NCBI RefSeq assembly: GCF_000820025.1
Contig: NZ_CDBI01000046.1
Coordinates: 2,914 to 55,495, forward strand
Direction: 5' to 3'
Source of the DNA: Aeromonas popoffii
GTDB taxonomy: Bacteria; Pseudomonadota; Gammaproteobacteria; Enterobacterales; Aeromonadaceae
Length of the DNA: 52,582 nt
The position numbers and the translations under genes are program-made. Each line of letters opens with the position of its first letter. Position 1 is the stretch's first letter. Below, piece by piece: positions 7,574 to 18,902 of the stretch. The notes below the pieces were generated by a model. The model was not told the origin of the DNA and made no database searches. It worked only from the letters and a program-made list of their open reading frames with translations.

Positions 7574-10270
7574 TTACAGAGTCCGTTGAATTTCAATGGT
7601 CTCGTAAACTTCGATCTGGTCGCCTTCGCGTACGTCATTGTAGTTCTTGACTGCGATACCACACTCGTAACCGTTACGGACCTCGTTGACGTCATCCTTG
7701 AAGCGACGCAGGGATTCCAGCTCGCCTTCATAGATAACCACGTTGTCGCGCAGAACACGGATACGGTTGGAACGCTTGACCACACCTTCGGTAACCATAC
7801 AGCCGGCAACCGCGCCGAACTTCGGAGACTTGAAGACGCTACGCACTTCAGCCAGACCGATGATCTCCTGACGATACTCAGGAGCCAGCTTGCCGCTCAT
7901 GGCCTGCTTCACTTCGTCGATCAAATCATAGATGACGGAGTAGTAACGCAGATCCAGGCTCTCGGACTCAATGACCTTGCGCGCAGATGCGTCGGCACGG
8001 ACGTTGAAGCCTACCAGGATGGCGCTGGAAGCCGCGGCCAGAGTAGCGTCGGTTTCAGTGATACCACCAACACCCGAGCCCACGATCTTGACCTTGACTT
8101 CGTCGGTAGAGAGCTGAACCAGCGCATCGCAAATCGCTTGCACCGAACCCTGTACGTCGGCCTTGATCACCACGTTCACTTCGGACACTTCGCCCTCGGT
8201 CATGTTGGCGAACATGTTTTCCAGCTTGGACTTCTGCTGGCGAGCCAGCTTGACGTCGCGGAATTTTCCCTGACGATAGAGCGCCACTTCACGGGCCTTC
8301 TTCTCGTCACGTACAACGGTGGCCTCATCACCGGCAGACGGCACCCCGGACAGACCCAGGATTTCCACCGGCAGGGACGGACCCGCTTCCTTGATTTCAC
8401 GACCCAGTTCGTCGCGCATGGCACGGATACGACCGTATTCCAGACCACACAGTACGATGTCGCCCTGGCGCAGAGTACCTTCTTGTACCAGCACAGTGGC
8501 AACCGGACCACGACCCTTGTCCAGGAAAGATTCGATCACGACGCCGCTGGCCATGCCATCGACAACCGCTTTCAATTCCAGTACTTCGGACTGGATCAGG
8601 ATGGCTTCCAGCAGGTCGTCGATGCCTTCGCCAGACTTGGCGGAGACGTGAACAAACTGGCTCTCGCCACCCCAGTCTTCGGACATGACGTTGTAACGGG
8701 CCAGCTCGGTCTTGACGCGATCCGGATCCGCTTCAGGCTTGTCGATCTTGTTGACCGCAACCACGATGGGCACTTCAGCCGCCTTGGCGTGCTGGATGGC
8801 TTCGATGGTCTGCGGCATAACGCCGTCATCGGCCGCAACAACCAGAACGACGATATCGGTCGACTTGGCACCACGAGCACGCATGGAGGTAAACGCAGCG
8901 TGACCCGGAGTATCCAGGAAGGTGATCATGCCACTGTCGGTTTCGACGTGGTAAGCACCGATGTGCTGGGTAATACCACCGGCTTCGCCAGCAGCTACCT
9001 TGGCTTTACGGATGTAGTCGAGCAGCGAGGTCTTGCCGTGGTCAACGTGACCCATGATGGTCACGACAGGGGCACGCGGCTTGGCTTCGGAGGTCTCGTC
9101 ACGATCGGACAGTACCGCCTCTTCCAGCTCGTTCTCACGACGCAGCACAACCTTGTGACCCATCTCTTCGGCGACCAACTGAGCGGTCTCCTGATCGATC
9201 ACCTGGTTGATGGTCGCCATGGCGCCCATCTTCATCATCGCCTTGATGACTTCCACGCCTTTGACGGCCATCTTGTTGGCCAGTTCGGCCACAGTGATGG
9301 TTTCGCCAATGACGACGTCACGGTTAACCACGGCAGCCGGCTTGTTGAAGCCGTGCTTCATGGCATTGGGCATGGCCACCTTGCCGCGCTTGCCTTTACG
9401 GGCACGCGGGTTGCGGGAATCGCGATCGTCTTCACGACGACCGGCCTTTTTCGGCGCCTTAACGGCGGCGGCGGCGGTGCGACGGCTGGTCTCTTCCTTC
9501 CGGTCCAACTCGTCTTCTGCGGCTTGCGCATGCTTGTTGGTGGTCAGATGATAGTCACTGCTCTCTTTGGCGCGAGCAGCTTCTTCTTCAGCCCAGCGAG
9601 GGCCGTTCTGTTCCGCCATGACACGAGCCTCTTCGGCTTTCTTGGCGGCGAGTTCTTCTGCTTTTTGCAAAGCTGTTTGTTCCTGTTGGCGCTTCAGTTC
9701 TTCTGCTTCGCGCTTGGCCATCTTTTCTGCCTCTTGCTGAGCTGTGCTACTGGCTGCTTTGGCGGGCTGTGGAGCCTGTCGAGCCTTTGATTGTGCCTCG
9801 ATCCGCGCCTTTTCCTCAGCTTCACGACGAGCCTGCTCAGCCTCACGGCGAGCCTTCTCTTCAGCATCGAGACGAACCTTGTTCTCGGCCTCGCTACGAG
9901 CTTTTTCTTCTGCTTCCAAACGCGCTGTTTCCTCGGCTTCCGCCTGGCGCTGTTCATCTTCCAGCGCCGAGCGTTTTACATAGGTGCGAGTCTTGCGCAC
10001 TTCAACCTGCACTTCTTTGTTCTTGCCGCCAGTCCCCTGAACACTGATGGTGCTCTTGGTCTTGCGCTGCAAAGTCATGCGGGCTGGTGCGGTGATCTCG
10101 TCACCTCCATGCTGTTTTTTCAAGTGAGCCAGCAGAGTCTGTTTTTCAGACTCGCTGACGAGGTCGTCGGCCTTGCTCTTGCTGATACCGGCATCGACAA
10201 ACTGCTGGAGAAGACGATCAACCGGTGTGTCGATGTCAGTGGCAAGTTGTTTGACTGATACTTCTGCCAT
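7574..10270 (-). CDS. infB: Translation initiation factor IF-2
   Basis: An 898-residue GTPase that brings initiator fMet-tRNA to the 30S subunit. N-terminal IF2 domain (residues ~1-55); a long charged helical linker (~105-265) built of irregular Glu/Ala/Arg/Lys repeats such as EAEEKARR; a second IF2-N segment (~315-370); then the G domain with GHVDHGKT (~407), DTPGHAAF and NKID, followed by domains II-IV. The length is like E. coli IF2-alpha (890). Shorter isoforms from internal starts are known in E. coli; I did not assign them here. nusA lies 20 bases upstream. Confidence 0.98.
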   Translation of the reverse strand: MAEVSVKQLATDIDTPVDRLLQQFVDAGISKSKADDLVSESEKQTLLAHLKKQHGGDEITAPARMTLQRKTKSTISVQGTGGKNKEVQVEVRKTRTYVKRSALEDEQRQAEAEETARLEAEEKARSEAENKVRLDAEEKARREAEQARREAEEKARIEAQSKARQAPQPAKAASSTAQQEAEKMAKREAEELKRQQEQTALQKAEELAAKKAEEARVMAEQNGPRWAEEEAARAKESSDYHLTTNKHAQAAEDELDRKEETSRRTAAAAVKAPKKAGRREDDRDSRNPRARKGKRGKVAMPNAMKHGFNKPAAVVNRDVVIGETITVAELANKMAVKGVEVIKAMMKMGAMATINQVIDQETAQLVAEEMGHKVVLRRENELEEAVLSDRDETSEAKPRAPVVTIMGHVDHGKTSLLDYIRKAKVAAGEAGGITQHIGAYHVETDSGMITFLDTPGHAAFTSMRARGAKSTDIVVLVVAADDGVMPQTIEAIQHAKAAEVPIVVAVNKIDKPEADPDRVKTELARYNVMSEDWGGESQFVHVSAKSGEGIDDLLEAILIQSEVLELKAVVDGMASGVVIESFLDKGRGPVATVLVQEGTLRQGDIVLCGLEYGRIRAMRDELGREIKEAGPSLPVEILGLSGVPSAGDEATVVRDEKKAREVALYRQGKFRDVKLARQQKSKLENMFANMTEGEVSEVNVVIKADVQGSVQAICDALVQLSTDEVKVKIVGSGVGGITETDATLAAASSAILVGFNVRADASARKVIESESLDLRYYSVIYDLIDEVKQAMSGKLAPEYRQEIIGLAEVRSVFKSPKFGAVAGCMVTEGVVKRSNRIRVLRDNVVIYEGELESLRRFKDDVNEVRNGYECGIAVKNYNDVREGDQIEVYETIEIQRTL

Positions 10271-10290
10271 TCATTTTCCTCCGTTTGATC

Positions 10291-11793
10291 TTATTCAGAC
10301 TGCTCTTCTCCGAACCAACAGATATTGCGAGCAGCCATAATCAGCTCACCGGCTTTCTCAGCGGTCAGCTCTTCAATGTCGGCAAGGTCGTCGATACCTT
10401 GCTCTGCCAAATCTTCCAGGGTGCCGACACCACGCGCGGCCAGGGCATATGCCATGTCGCGACCGAGACCAGCCAGATTGAGCAGGTCTTCGGAAGGTTC
10501 TACGCCGTCGAAGGACTCTTCTTTGGCCAGGGCCTTGGTGGTCAGGACATCCTTGGCACGCTTGCGCAGCTCTTCCACCATGTCCTCGTCCAGACCGTCG
10601 ATGGCCAGCAGCTCATTGACGGGTACGAAGGCGATCTCTTCCAGAGTCGAGAAGCCTTCTTCCATCAGCAGACCCGCGAAATCGTCGTCGATGTCCAGGG
10701 CGCTGGTGAACAGGGTCAGGATGCGATCGTTCTCGGCCTGGTGCTTGGAACGCATGTCCTCGACGGTCATGACGTTCAGCTCCCAACCGGTCAGCTGGGA
10801 AGCAAGACGCACGTTCTGACCATTGCGGCCGATGGCCTGGGCCAGGTTGGCGGCTTCCACGGCGATATCCATGGTGTGGTTGTCTTCATCCACTATGATG
10901 GAGGCCACATCGGCGGGCGCCATGGCATTGATCACGTACTGGGCGGGGTTGTCATCGTACAAAACGATGTCGGCACGCTCACCACTCAGTTCGGCGGAGA
11001 CAGCTTGCACACGGGCACCGCGCATGCCGATACAGGCACCGATCGGGTCGATACGACGATCATTGGTCTTCACCGCGATCTTGGCGCGGGAGCCCGGGTC
11101 ACGGGCGGCGCCCATGATTTCGATCATCTCTTCACCGATCTCCGGTACTTCGATGCGGAACAGCTCTTTCAGGAAGTCCGGGCTGGAACGGCTGACGAAC
11201 AGCTGGGAACCACGGGCTTCGGGACGCACGGCGTAGAGCAGGCCACGGATGCGATCGCCCGGACGGAACGTCTCGCGCGGCAGCATGTCGTCACGGAAGA
11301 TCACGGCCTCGGCATTGCTGCCCAGATCCAGGATCACGTTGTCACGGTTACTCTTCTTGACCACACCGCTGATGATGGTGCCTTCCTTGTCCTTGAACTG
11401 GTCAACGACTTGGGAACGCTCGGCTTCGCGCACTTTCTGCACGATAACCTGTTTGGCGGTCTGGGTGGTGATACGGTCGAAGGTCACAGAGTCGATCTGG
11501 TCTTCTACATAGTCACCAAGCTGGATCTCGGGCTGCTCGATCTGAGCGGCTTCGAGGGTGATTTCACCGTACGGGTTTTCCATTGCAGCCTGATCGGCCA
11601 CAACAACCCAGCGACGATAGGTATCGTAGTCACCGGTCTTGCGATCGATTTCGACCCGAACTTCAATCTCGCCTTCATATTTCTTCTTGGTCGCAGTCGC
11701 CAGCGCGGTCTCCAGAGCCTGGAAAATTTTCTCGCGGGGCACAGCTTTCTCGTTGGATACTGCGTCAACGACCAGCAAAATCTCTTTATTCAT
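10291..11793 (-). CDS. nusA: Transcription termination/antitermination protein NusA
   Basis: A 500-residue RNA polymerase-binding factor. Order: N-terminal polymerase-binding domain (1-~125), S1 domain (~135-200), KH1 and KH2 (~230-345), and two C-terminal acidic helix-hairpin repeats (~365-495) as in E. coli. It modulates pausing, intrinsic termination and antitermination at rRNA operons. It follows rimP by 14 bases and precedes infB by 20. Confidence 0.98.
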   Translation of the reverse strand: MNKEILLVVDAVSNEKAVPREKIFQALETALATATKKKYEGEIEVRVEIDRKTGDYDTYRRWVVVADQAAMENPYGEITLEAAQIEQPEIQLGDYVEDQIDSVTFDRITTQTAKQVIVQKVREAERSQVVDQFKDKEGTIISGVVKKSNRDNVILDLGSNAEAVIFRDDMLPRETFRPGDRIRGLLYAVRPEARGSQLFVSRSSPDFLKELFRIEVPEIGEEMIEIMGAARDPGSRAKIAVKTNDRRIDPIGACIGMRGARVQAVSAELSGERADIVLYDDNPAQYVINAMAPADVASIIVDEDNHTMDIAVEAANLAQAIGRNGQNVRLASQLTGWELNVMTVEDMRSKHQAENDRILTLFTSALDIDDDFAGLLMEEGFSTLEEIAFVPVNELLAIDGLDEDMVEELRKRAKDVLTTKALAKEESFDGVEPSEDLLNLAGLGRDMAYALAARGVGTLEDLAEQGIDDLADIEELTAEKAGELIMAARNICWFGEEQSE

Positions 11794-11807
11794 ATCCGAT
11801 AGCCTCG

Positions 11808-12266
11808 TTAACCAAAGTTCGGCACTATGTTCGCTTTTTGGATATTGGTGAAAGCCAACACGTCGTCCTTACCATCTACTGTCAGGGTGATCATGTCGCC
11901 TTGCACAGCTTTGATTACGCCTTTGAACTTGCGGCGGTTATTTGTTGCCATCCGCAGCTGCACCGCCGCCTCTTGGCCAACGTATTTTTCGAACTGGGCA
12001 ACCTTGAACAGCGGACGATCCAGACCAGGGGAGGATACTTCCAGGAAGTATTCTTCTGTGATGGGATCCTCGACATCCATGATGGCGCCAACCTGATGGC
12101 TGACTTCAGCACAGTTCTCGACAGTCACACCATTCTCGCTGTCGATAAAGACACGCAAAGTGGAGTGGTTACCCGCGCGGATAAACTCAATACCCCAAAG
12201 TTCAAAACCCAAGGCAACGACCGGAGCCTCGAGCAGATCGGTCAAACGTTGTTCCAACGTAGCCAA
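11808..12266 (-). CDS. rimP: Ribosome maturation factor RimP
   Basis: A 152-residue 30S assembly factor with the RimP motifs [11 protein letters not shown] and [12 protein letters not shown] place the start at TTG (plus 12264-12266): it gives MATLEQRL, matching E. coli MSTLEQKL, and GGAGG lies six bases before it. A GTG two codons upstream is too close to that ribosome site. First protein of the metY-rimP-nusA-infB operon; two hairpins lie between it and the tRNA. Confidence 0.95.
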   Translation of the reverse strand: MATLEQRLTDLLEAPVVALGFELWGIEFIRAGNHSTLRVFIDSENGVTVENCAEVSHQVGAIMDVEDPITEEYFLEVSSPGLDRPLFKVAQFEKYVGQEAAVQLRMATNNRRKFKGVIKAVQGDMITLTVDGKDDVLAFTNIQKANIVPNFG

Positions 12267-12283
12267 AGTCACCCTCCGAAAAA

Positions 12284-12304
12284 CAAAAAAAGGGCATAAA
12301 GCCC
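12284..12304 (-). terminator. Small terminator-like hairpin before rimP
   Basis: Minus-strand GGGC/GCCC stem with a 5-base loop followed by seven T residues, about 20 bases before the rimP ribosome site. The stem is short, so this is more likely an attenuator than a full stop. Confidence 0.5.
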
Positions 12305-12335
12305 AGATAGAGATCGATTCAGAGTAAATCGCACA

Positions 12336-12367
12336 TAACAAAAAGCCCCGATGTCAAATCGGGGCTT
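12336..12367 (-). terminator. Terminator/attenuator after tRNA-Met
   Basis: A 10-bp stem (12343-12352 with 12358-12367), 5-base loop, then TTTTTGTTA on the minus strand. It separates the tRNA from rimP-nusA-infB, as in the E. coli metY leader, where partial read-through feeds the operon. Confidence 0.8.
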
Positions 12368-12432
12368 GGCGCTTTACCCTGATTGTCGCCTCGCAGCGAC
12401 CGCCTTCCTGAGCGTAGGAAATGCGTGAAATT

Positions 12433-12509
<77 letters not shown>

Positions 12510-12525
12510 TCCGAAATCGTGCGAG

Positions 12526-12554
12526 ATTATAGCCAGTTCATTCTCTTCACACAA
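12526..12554 (-). promoter_or_regulatory. metY operon promoter (sigma-70)
   Basis: Minus-strand -35 TTGTGT (plus 12549-12554) and -10 TATAAT (12526-12531), spacer exactly 17 bp, about 10 bp before the start region of the tRNA. This is the best promoter seen in the window. The -10 lies in one arm of a 12-bp inverted repeat (12526-12537 with 12560-12571). Confidence 0.8.
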
Positions 12555-12601
12555 GACTGACTGGCTATAATATACCCGGTTACCCGAGCTCACTACTTAA
12601 T

Positions 12602-12686
12602 TGGTGCCGTGGGCGGGACTCGAACCCGCACACCCTAGAGCACTACCCCCTCAAGATAGCGTGTCTACCAATTCCACCACCACGGC
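12602..12686 (-). tRNA. leuU: tRNA-Leu (GAG)
   Basis: An 85-nt class II tRNA on the minus strand, GCCGTGG at the 5' end to CCACGGCACCA, with the long variable arm expected for Leu and anticodon GAG in the loop CTTGAGG. CCA is encoded. It follows secG by about ten bases, as E. coli leuU does. Confidence 0.97.
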
Positions 12687-12696
12687 AAAAACTCAC

Positions 12697-13023
12697 TTAT
12701 TCGGGAACGTCAGTGTCTTTCTTTACTGGCGCTTTGGTCTGCTCAACCTGCTGGGTTTGTTGCAGATTTTCCCATTCACTACCCTGTTTGACCTTGTTGC
12801 TGGACATAGATCCGAGCACCAGGCTAATCAAAAAGAACAGAGTAGCCAAAACAGCTGTTGTACGGGTCAGGAAACTGCCTGAACCACCGGAGCCGAATAC
12901 GGTATTCGATGCCCCTGCGCCGAAGGAGGCGCCCATGTCAGCCCCTTTACCTTGCTGAATCATCACCAGACCAATCAGAGCCAGTGAAACCAGCAGATAA
13001 ACGACTAAAAGAATTTCGTACAT
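12697..13023 (-). CDS. secG: Protein-export membrane protein SecG
   Basis: A 108-residue inner-membrane subunit of the SecYEG translocon. Two membrane segments (residues ~3-22 and ~52-72) flank a Gly-rich loop (GADMGASFGAGASNTVFGS) typical of SecG. A Gln/Lys-rich tail follows. The ATG directly abuts the tpiA stop codon, indicating translational coupling. Confidence 0.96.
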   Translation of the reverse strand: MYEILLVVYLLVSLALIGLVMIQQGKGADMGASFGAGASNTVFGSGGSGSFLTRTTAVLATLFFLISLVLGSMSSNKVKQGSEWENLQQTQQVEQTKAPVKKDTDVPE

Positions 13024-13788
13024 TTAACTTGCACCCTTTGCCGCTTCAACAATTCCTAAAAACGTCTTGTCATCGAGACTCGCTCCACCTATCAGGCCGC
13101 CATCAATGTCGGGCTGGGCAAACAAATCTCTCGCATTGGTCGGTGTCACGCTCCCACCATAGATGATTCTAACTTTCTCACCTATAACCGGAGTATCCTC
13201 CGCCAAGCGACCACGTATAAAGGAATGAACCTCTTGTGCCTGCTCGGGTGTGGCGCATTTACCTGTACCTACAGCCCAAATCGGCTCGTAGGCGATGATA
13301 GCATTATCGAAAGCCATCGCGCCATTTTTCTCTATGACAATGTCCAGCTCTTCTGCGATCACCTCAAAGGTTCTTCTCGCCTGCCTCGCTGCACCCGACT
13401 CACCCAAACAGAGGATGGGGATCAAGCCTGCCGCTCTGGCTGCCGCAAACTTCTCTGCGACGATAAAGCTGGTCTCACCAAAGAGACGCCTGCGCTCGGA
13501 GTGCCCTACCAGTACGTAACGACACCCTGCCTCAACCAGCATCTCACACGAGACTTCACCCGTATAAGCGCCTTGTCGGTGCTGACTCACATTCTGAGCC
13601 CCCAACTTCATTACCTTTTGCTCGTTGAGCAGTATGGCCGTGAAGTCGAGATGCACATGGGATGGACACAAGACCACATCTACTTGCTCATCCATGCCTT
13701 GCAGGCACTGGCGAGTAAACTGCTCTAACTGCGACCTACTGCCGTGTAACTTCCAGTTGGCTGCTACAAACGGCTTACGATGTCCCAT
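13024..13788 (-). CDS. tpiA: Triosephosphate isomerase
   Basis: A 254-residue TIM barrel that interconverts dihydroxyacetone phosphate and glyceraldehyde 3-phosphate. Active-site residues are present: Asn11 and Lys13 in ANWKLHGS, His96 in VGHSERR, Glu168 in AYEPIWAVGTG, and the phosphate loop YGGSV. The start at plus 13786-13788 (MGHRKPFVAANWK) matches the family; the longer frame to 13845 does not. Its stop touches the secG ATG with no gap. In E. coli tpiA is elsewhere, so this position is a lineage feature. Confidence 0.96.
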   Translation of the reverse strand: MGHRKPFVAANWKLHGSRSQLEQFTRQCLQGMDEQVDVVLCPSHVHLDFTAILLNEQKVMKLGAQNVSQHRQGAYTGEVSCEMLVEAGCRYVLVGHSERRRLFGETSFIVAEKFAAARAAGLIPILCLGESGAARQARRTFEVIAEELDIVIEKNGAMAFDNAIIAYEPIWAVGTGKCATPEQAQEVHSFIRGRLAEDTPVIGEKVRIIYGGSVTPTNARDLFAQPDIDGGLIGGASLDDKTFLGIVEAAKGAS

Positions 13789-13889
13789 CGGCAACTCCCT
13801 TGCGAAAGCGGGGCTGATAATATCCAGAGGATTGTCAGCTGACAAGCGCTATTTTTGAATTTTCGAATCGTTTGAACAAGATACAACCA

Positions 13890-13909
13890 GGGCGGCTAAA
13901 AAGCCGCCC
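13890..13909. terminator. Hairpin between glmM and tpiA
   Basis: Perfect 8-bp stem GGGCGGCT/AGCCGCCC with AAAA loop, just after the glmM stop. No T tract follows on the minus strand, so termination strength is doubtful. Confidence 0.5.
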
Positions 13910-13919
13910 ATATTGTTCA

Positions 13920-15254
13920 TTAAAACGCCGATTCGACCTGTTGAGCGATGCGTTGTGCCATGTCACGCACCTGCTGCTCATGCTCACCTTCCACCATGAC
14001 CCGGATCAGGGGTTCGGTGCCGGATTTACGCAGCAGGACGCGGCCACGGCCAGCCAGCTCTTGTTCCACCTTGGCCACTTCCTGGTTGACGGCATCAGCC
14101 GCCAGCGGATCCTTGCCCTCGGCAAAACGGACGTTCACCAGTACCTGAGGGAACTTGCTCATGCCGGAACGCAGCTTGGCCAGCGGCATCTCGGCGGTGC
14201 AGATGGCCATCAACACCTGCAGGGCGGCGACAATACCGTCCCCGGTGGTGGTCTGATCCAGGCAGATGATATGACCAGAGTTTTCACCCCCGATACGCCA
14301 GCCCTTCTCGTTCATCATCTCCAGTACGTAGCGGTCACCCACTTTGGCACGGGCGAACGGGATCCCCAGGGTCTGCAGCGCCAGCTCCAGGCCCATGTTG
14401 GCCATCAGGGTACCGACGACCCCCCCCTTGAGGCGACCGTTGCGCAGCGCATCGCGGGCGATGATGTAGAGGATCTCGTCACCGTCGATGATGTAACCCG
14501 TGTGGTCCACCATCACCAGGCGATCGCCGTCACCGTCGAAGGCCACGCCTAGATCGGCTTTGCACTCGAGCACCTTGGCTGCCAGTGCCTCGGGAGCGGT
14601 AGAACCTACACCGTCGTTGATGTTCAAACCATCAGGGCTGCAGCCGATAGCGATCACCTCGGCTCCCAACTCGCGGAAAACGGAAGGAGCGATGTGATAG
14701 GTAGCACCATGGCCGCAGTCAACCACCATTTTCAACCCTTCCAGACTCAGATTGGAGGGGAAGGTGCTCTTGCAGAACTCGATATAGCGGCCAGCAGCAT
14801 CCTCGATACGCACTGCTTTGCCCAGCTCGGCAGACTCAACACACTGGATCTCGTGATCCAGCTCGGCCTCAATGGCCATTTCCACATCATCCGGCAACTT
14901 GGTGCCATCGGCGGAGAAGAACTTGATGCCGTTATCATAGAAGGGATTGTGTGAGGCACTGATCACGATACCCGCCTCTGCACGGAAGGTGCGGGTCAGA
15001 TAGGCAACGGCCGGGGTCGGCATGGGGCCCATCAGTATGGCCTTGAGACCTGCAGCGGAGAGACCCGCTTCCAATGCCGACTCCAGCATGTAACCTGAGA
15101 TCCGGGTATCCTTGCCGATCAGCACCTTACGGGTGCCCTTCTTGGAGAGCACCTTGCCTGCGGCCCAACCCAGCTTCATCACGAAATCAGGGGTGATCGG
15201 GAATTCGCCAACCTTGCCGCGGACACCATCGGTGCCAAAATACTTTCTTGCCAT
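13920..15254 (-). CDS. glmM: Phosphoglucosamine mutase
   Basis: A 444-residue alpha-D-phosphohexomutase that turns glucosamine 6-phosphate into glucosamine 1-phosphate for UDP-GlcNAc, peptidoglycan and LPS. The phosphoserine loop ISASHNP (Ser ~101), the Mg2+ loop DGDGDR and the sugar-binding GEXSGH motif (GGENSGH) are intact, as is the C-terminal [11 protein letters not shown] phosphate site. It follows folP by 15 bases, as in E. coli. Confidence 0.98.
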   Translation of the reverse strand: MARKYFGTDGVRGKVGEFPITPDFVMKLGWAAGKVLSKKGTRKVLIGKDTRISGYMLESALEAGLSAAGLKAILMGPMPTPAVAYLTRTFRAEAGIVISASHNPFYDNGIKFFSADGTKLPDDVEMAIEAELDHEIQCVESAELGKAVRIEDAAGRYIEFCKSTFPSNLSLEGLKMVVDCGHGATYHIAPSVFRELGAEVIAIGCSPDGLNINDGVGSTAPEALAAKVLECKADLGVAFDGDGDRLVMVDHTGYIIDGDEILYIIARDALRNGRLKGGVVGTLMANMGLELALQTLGIPFARAKVGDRYVLEMMNEKGWRIGGENSGHIICLDQTTTGDGIVAALQVLMAICTAEMPLAKLRSGMSKFPQVLVNVRFAEGKDPLAADAVNQEVAKVEQELAGRGRVLLRKSGTEPLIRVMVEGEHEQQVRDMAQRIAQQVESAF

Positions 15255-15269
15255 TGTCTGTTCTCTTTT

Positions 15270-16115
15270 TTATTTGGATATGAAATCTTGTCCCGTCATT
15301 ACCATCCAGCCGGCGCGCAGGGCATCCATGGTCTCTCGCACATCGTGCACCCGGATGATCCGGGCACCATGCTGCATCCCGATGAGCGCGCAGGCCAGAC
15401 TGCCGGCCAGCCGTTCATCAACCAAGCGGCCAAGCAGGTTGCCTATCATAGACTTTCGCGACATACCGACCAAGAGCGGAAGCTGGTAATCGAGCAACTT
15501 CTCCTGCCAGGCCAGCAGTTGATAGTTGTGTGCCAGCGTCTTGCCAAAGCCGTAGCCCGGGTCCAGCAACAGCTGCTGACGCCCTATACCGGCGGCCAGA
15601 CAGGCGGCGATACGTTCATCGAAGAAGGCCCTCACCTCCCCCAGCAGGTCGTCATAGTGGGGTTCGGCCTGCATGGTTCTCGGCTGGCCTTGCATGTGCA
15701 TCAGGCACACGGGTACGTCAGCTTCTGCGGCGGCGGCCAGGGCACCGGGTTCGAGCAAGGCCCGCACGTCGTTGATGAGATGGGCCCCAGCCTTGCAGCC
15801 TTCCCGCATCACGGCAGCCTTGGAGGTATCGAGAGAGATCATCACATCCAGCTCGGCGACCATCCGCTCGACCACGGGGATCACCCTGTCCAGCTCATCT
15901 TGCTCGCTCACGTCGGGGGCCCCCGGACGCGTCGACTCCCCCCCTATGTCGATAAGCGTTGCGCCGTCGGAGATCATCTGGCGAGCATGGTCCATGGCCC
16001 GGTCAATCTGATTGAAATTGCCACCATCGGAGAAGGAGTCAGGTGTCACATTGAGGATCCCCATCACATGGGGACGATCGAGGGAGAGGCTGAGCCCCTT
16101 GCTGGTTAGCTGCAT
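15270..16115 (-). CDS. folP: Dihydropteroate synthase
   Basis: A 281-residue TIM barrel that condenses 6-hydroxymethyl-dihydropterin pyrophosphate with p-aminobenzoate in folate synthesis; sulfonamide target. Signature motifs GILNVTPDSFSDGG, GGESTRPGA, DPGYGFGK and MSRKSMIG are all present. I choose the ATG at plus 16113-16115 (MQLTSKG), which has GGAAG before it and aligns with E. coli FolP; the in-frame ATG at 16127 lacks a ribosome site. Lies between ftsH and glmM. Confidence 0.96.
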   Translation of the reverse strand: MQLTSKGLSLSLDRPHVMGILNVTPDSFSDGGNFNQIDRAMDHARQMISDGATLIDIGGESTRPGAPDVSEQDELDRVIPVVERMVAELDVMISLDTSKAAVMREGCKAGAHLINDVRALLEPGALAAAAEADVPVCLMHMQGQPRTMQAEPHYDDLLGEVRAFFDERIAACLAAGIGRQQLLLDPGYGFGKTLAHNYQLLAWQEKLLDYQLPLLVGMSRKSMIGNLLGRLVDERLAGSLACALIGMQHGARIIRVHDVRETMDALRAGWMVMTGQDFISK

Positions 16116-16131
16116 CTTCGCTTCCATTTAC

Positions 16132-16164
16132 ATAAAGAAAAACCCCGGGACCAGCCCGGGGTTT
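16132..16164 (-). terminator. ftsH terminator
   Basis: 9-bp stem AACCCCGGG/CCCGGGGTT (16141-16149 with 16155-16163) and TTTTTCTTT on the minus strand, in the ftsH-folP gap. Confidence 0.85.
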
Positions 16165-16177
16165 GCATCATCACGAT

Positions 16178-18130
16178 TTATTTGGTCGGCAGATCGTTGG
16201 CCTTGTCGATGTCGACATCCGCCACCGGCTCCACCTCGGTCACTGCCGGTTTGGCATCCGCCGCGACAGTGGCACCGCCTTGCGGAGTATCGCCGCTGTG
16301 CTCGTCATGCCAGTTGCTGGGAGCACGCACCTCACGACGGGCCATCAGATCGTCTATCTGTTTGGCGTCGATGGTTTCGTACTTCATCAGCGCATCTTTC
16401 ATGGTGTGCAACACATCCATGTTGTCCAGCAGGATCTGCTTGGAGCGGGCGTAGTTGCGATCAATGACCTGCTTGACCTCAGCGTCAATGACGCGCGCCG
16501 TGTCGTCGGACATGTGCTTGACCTTGGCCATGCTGCGACCGAGGAACACTTCACCATCTTCTTCCGCATAGAGCATGGGACCGAGACGCTCGGACATGCC
16601 CCACTGGGTGACCATCTTGCGGGCGATGTCAGTCGCACGCTCGATATCGTTGGACGCACCAGTCGATACCTTCTCGGCACCGTAGATCAGCTCTTCCGCC
16701 AGACGACCACCGTACAGGCTGGAGATCATGGACTCTAGGTGCTGCTTGGAGTGGCTCCAGCGATCCTGCTCGGGCAGGTACATGGTCACACCCAACGCAC
16801 GACCGCGCGGTATGATGGACACCTTGTAGACAGGGTCATGATCCGGTACCAGACGACCAATAATGGCGTGACCCGCCTCATGGTAAGCCGTCATCTCCTT
16901 CTCGGAGTCTCTCATCACCATAGAGCGACGTTCCGCACCCATCATGATCTTGTCCTTGGCCTTCTCGAATTCAGCCATGGAAACCACACGACGACTCTCA
17001 CGGGCGGAGAAGAGGGCGGCTTCGTTGACCAGATTGGCGAGATCAGCACCGGAGAAACCCGGGGTACCACGTGCAATCAGGGCCGCATTGACATCATCTG
17101 CCAACGGCACCTTGCGCATGTGCACCTTCAGGATCTGCTCGCGACCACGCACATCCGGCAGACCGACCACGACCTGACGGTCGAAACGGCCCGGACGCAG
17201 CAAGGCAGGGTCCAGTACATCGGGACGGTTGGTGGCGGCGATGACGATGATGCCTTCATGGCCTTCAAAACCATCCATCTCGACCAGCATCTGGTTAAGG
17301 GTCTGCTCACGCTCATCGTGGCCACCGCCGAGACCGGCGCCACGCTGGCGACCGACCGCATCGATTTCATCGATGAAGATGATGCAAGGGGAAGACTTCT
17401 TAGCCTGCTCGAACATGTCACGCACCCGGGAGGCACCGACACCCACGAACATTTCGACGAAGTCGGAACCCGAGATGGTGAAGAAAGGCACCTTGGCCTC
17501 ACCCGCAATGGCCTTGGCCAGCAGGGTCTTACCGGTACCCGGAGGGCCAACCAGCAGTACACCGGTGGGGATCTTGCCACCCAGTTTCTGGAACTTGCTC
17601 GGATCGCGCAGATAATCGACCAGCTCTTTCACCTCTTCCTTGGCCTCATCGCAGCCTGCGACGTCGGCAAAGGTGGTCTTTATCTGCTCTTCGCTCATCA
17701 GACGAGCTTTGCTCTTGCCGAACGACATGGCACCCTTGCCGCCGCCGCCCTGCATCTGACGCATGAAGAAGACCCAGACACCGATCAGCAGTAGCATCGG
17801 GAACCAGGAGATAAAGATAGAGGTCAGCAAAGACGGCTCTTCCGGCTTCTCACCAATCACTTTGACATTGTGATTGAGCATGTCGTTGAGCAGCTGGGGA
17901 TCCGGCGCCGGTATGATGGTGGTGAAGCGTTCACCGGTGCGCTTGACGCCATTAATGACCTTGCCATCCATCCGCACTTCACGGATCTGCTCTTGGGTCA
18001 CTTCTCTAACGAAGCTGGAATAGTCCAGCTGGCGACTGGTGGTATCGCTGGGGCTGAAGCTATTGAACACCGACATCAACACGACGGCGATGACCAGCCA
18101 CAGGATTAGGTTTTTCGCCATGTCACTCAA
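16178..18130 (-). CDS. ftsH: ATP-dependent zinc metalloprotease FtsH
   Basis: A 650-residue inner-membrane AAA+ protease that degrades SecY, LpxC, sigma-32 and other proteins. Two membrane segments (~7-25 and ~103-123) bracket a periplasmic loop. The AAA domain has Walker A GPPGTGKT (195-202), Walker B IIFIDEID (250-257) and the SRH arginines in LRPGRFDRQ. The peptidase zinc motif HEAGH is at 417-421. The Pro/Ala tail is typical. It follows rlmE. Confidence 0.98.
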   Translation of the reverse strand: MSDMAKNLILWLVIAVVLMSVFNSFSPSDTTSRQLDYSSFVREVTQEQIREVRMDGKVINGVKRTGERFTTIIPAPDPQLLNDMLNHNVKVIGEKPEEPSLLTSIFISWFPMLLLIGVWVFFMRQMQGGGGKGAMSFGKSKARLMSEEQIKTTFADVAGCDEAKEEVKELVDYLRDPSKFQKLGGKIPTGVLLVGPPGTGKTLLAKAIAGEAKVPFFTISGSDFVEMFVGVGASRVRDMFEQAKKSSPCIIFIDEIDAVGRQRGAGLGGGHDEREQTLNQMLVEMDGFEGHEGIIVIAATNRPDVLDPALLRPGRFDRQVVVGLPDVRGREQILKVHMRKVPLADDVNAALIARGTPGFSGADLANLVNEAALFSARESRRVVSMAEFEKAKDKIMMGAERRSMVMRDSEKEMTAYHEAGHAIIGRLVPDHDPVYKVSIIPRGRALGVTMYLPEQDRWSHSKQHLESMISSLYGGRLAEELIYGAEKVSTGASNDIERATDIARKMVTQWGMSERLGPMLYAEEDGEVFLGRSMAKVKHMSDDTARVIDAEVKQVIDRNYARSKQILLDNMDVLHTMKDALMKYETIDAKQIDDLMARREVRAPSNWHDEHSGDTPQGGATVAADAKPAVTEVEPVADVDIDKANDLPTK

Positions 18131-18175
18131 ATCAATGACCTCGCAGACTGACAGTTAACGATGAAGGTTAGGGTA

Positions 18176-18805
18176 CTACAGTTTAAAACCGGTAGCCACA
18201 ATGTAGACTTCTCGTGAACGGGCACGAGACGAGTCTGGTTTACGAATCTTGACAGCAGAGAAAAGCTTACGAATTTCATTGAGATAGGCATCAAACCCCT
18301 CTCCCTGGAATACCTTCACCACGAAGCTGCCATTACTGCGCAATACTTGGTTACACATGTCGAGCGCCAGCTCGACCAGGTACATGGCGCGAGCCTGATC
18401 TACCTGCTGGGTGCCACTCATGTTGGGCGCCATATCAGACATGACCAAGTCTACCTTGTCAGGACCGACACGGGTCAACAAAGCGCCAAGTACAGTTTCC
18501 TCCCGAAAGTCCCCTTGCAGGAAATCGACACCGGCAATGGGATCCATCGGCAAAATGTCACACGCGATGACCCGTCCATCGTCACCCACCTGCTCAACGG
18601 CAAACTGGGACCAGCCACCCGGGGCCGCCCCCAGATCCACCACTGTCATGCCGGTACGGAGCAATTTGTCCTTGCCCTGGATCTCATCAATCTTGAAAAC
18701 AGCGCGGGAACGCAGCCCCAACTTCTGGGCTTTTTTGACGTATTGATCGTCGAAATGTTCTTTTAACCAGCGGGTTGAGCTGGGGGAACGTTTTTTCTGG
18801 GTCAT
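18176..18805 (-). CDS. rlmE: 23S rRNA (uridine(2552)-2'-O)-methyltransferase
   Basis: A 209-residue SAM-dependent enzyme (FtsJ/RrmJ) that methylates U2552 in the peptidyl-transferase A loop. SAM motif [11 protein letters not shown] and catalytic K-D-K-E residues are recognisable, with the Asp in [10 protein letters not shown] and the Lys in [13 protein letters not shown]. Paired with ftsH downstream and divergent from yhbY across a 97-bp gap. Confidence 0.97.
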   Translation of the reverse strand: MTQKKRSPSSTRWLKEHFDDQYVKKAQKLGLRSRAVFKIDEIQGKDKLLRTGMTVVDLGAAPGGWSQFAVEQVGDDGRVIACDILPMDPIAGVDFLQGDFREETVLGALLTRVGPDKVDLVMSDMAPNMSGTQQVDQARAMYLVELALDMCNQVLRSNGSFVVKVFQGEGFDAYLNEIRKLFSAVKIRKPDSSRARSREVYIVATGFKL

Positions 18806-18902
18806 GATTGTCGACTTTAAAAAACCACAAGGGTTATTAGTATTAAGGGCTAAGTGGGGGTAGAATACGCCCCTTTCAACCCTGACTTATGAAGAAATTG
18901 CC

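Noticed and set aside
9560..9990. Direct repeats in the infB linker as a CRISPR-like or mobile repeat
   Set aside because: The repetition is an irregular coding pattern for a Glu/Ala/Arg/Lys helix inside IF2, in frame and of varying spacing.
12510..12601. argG or another gene between the two tRNAs, as in E. coli
   Set aside because: Only 92 bases separate the tRNAs, holding the promoter and dyad; there is no coding sequence.
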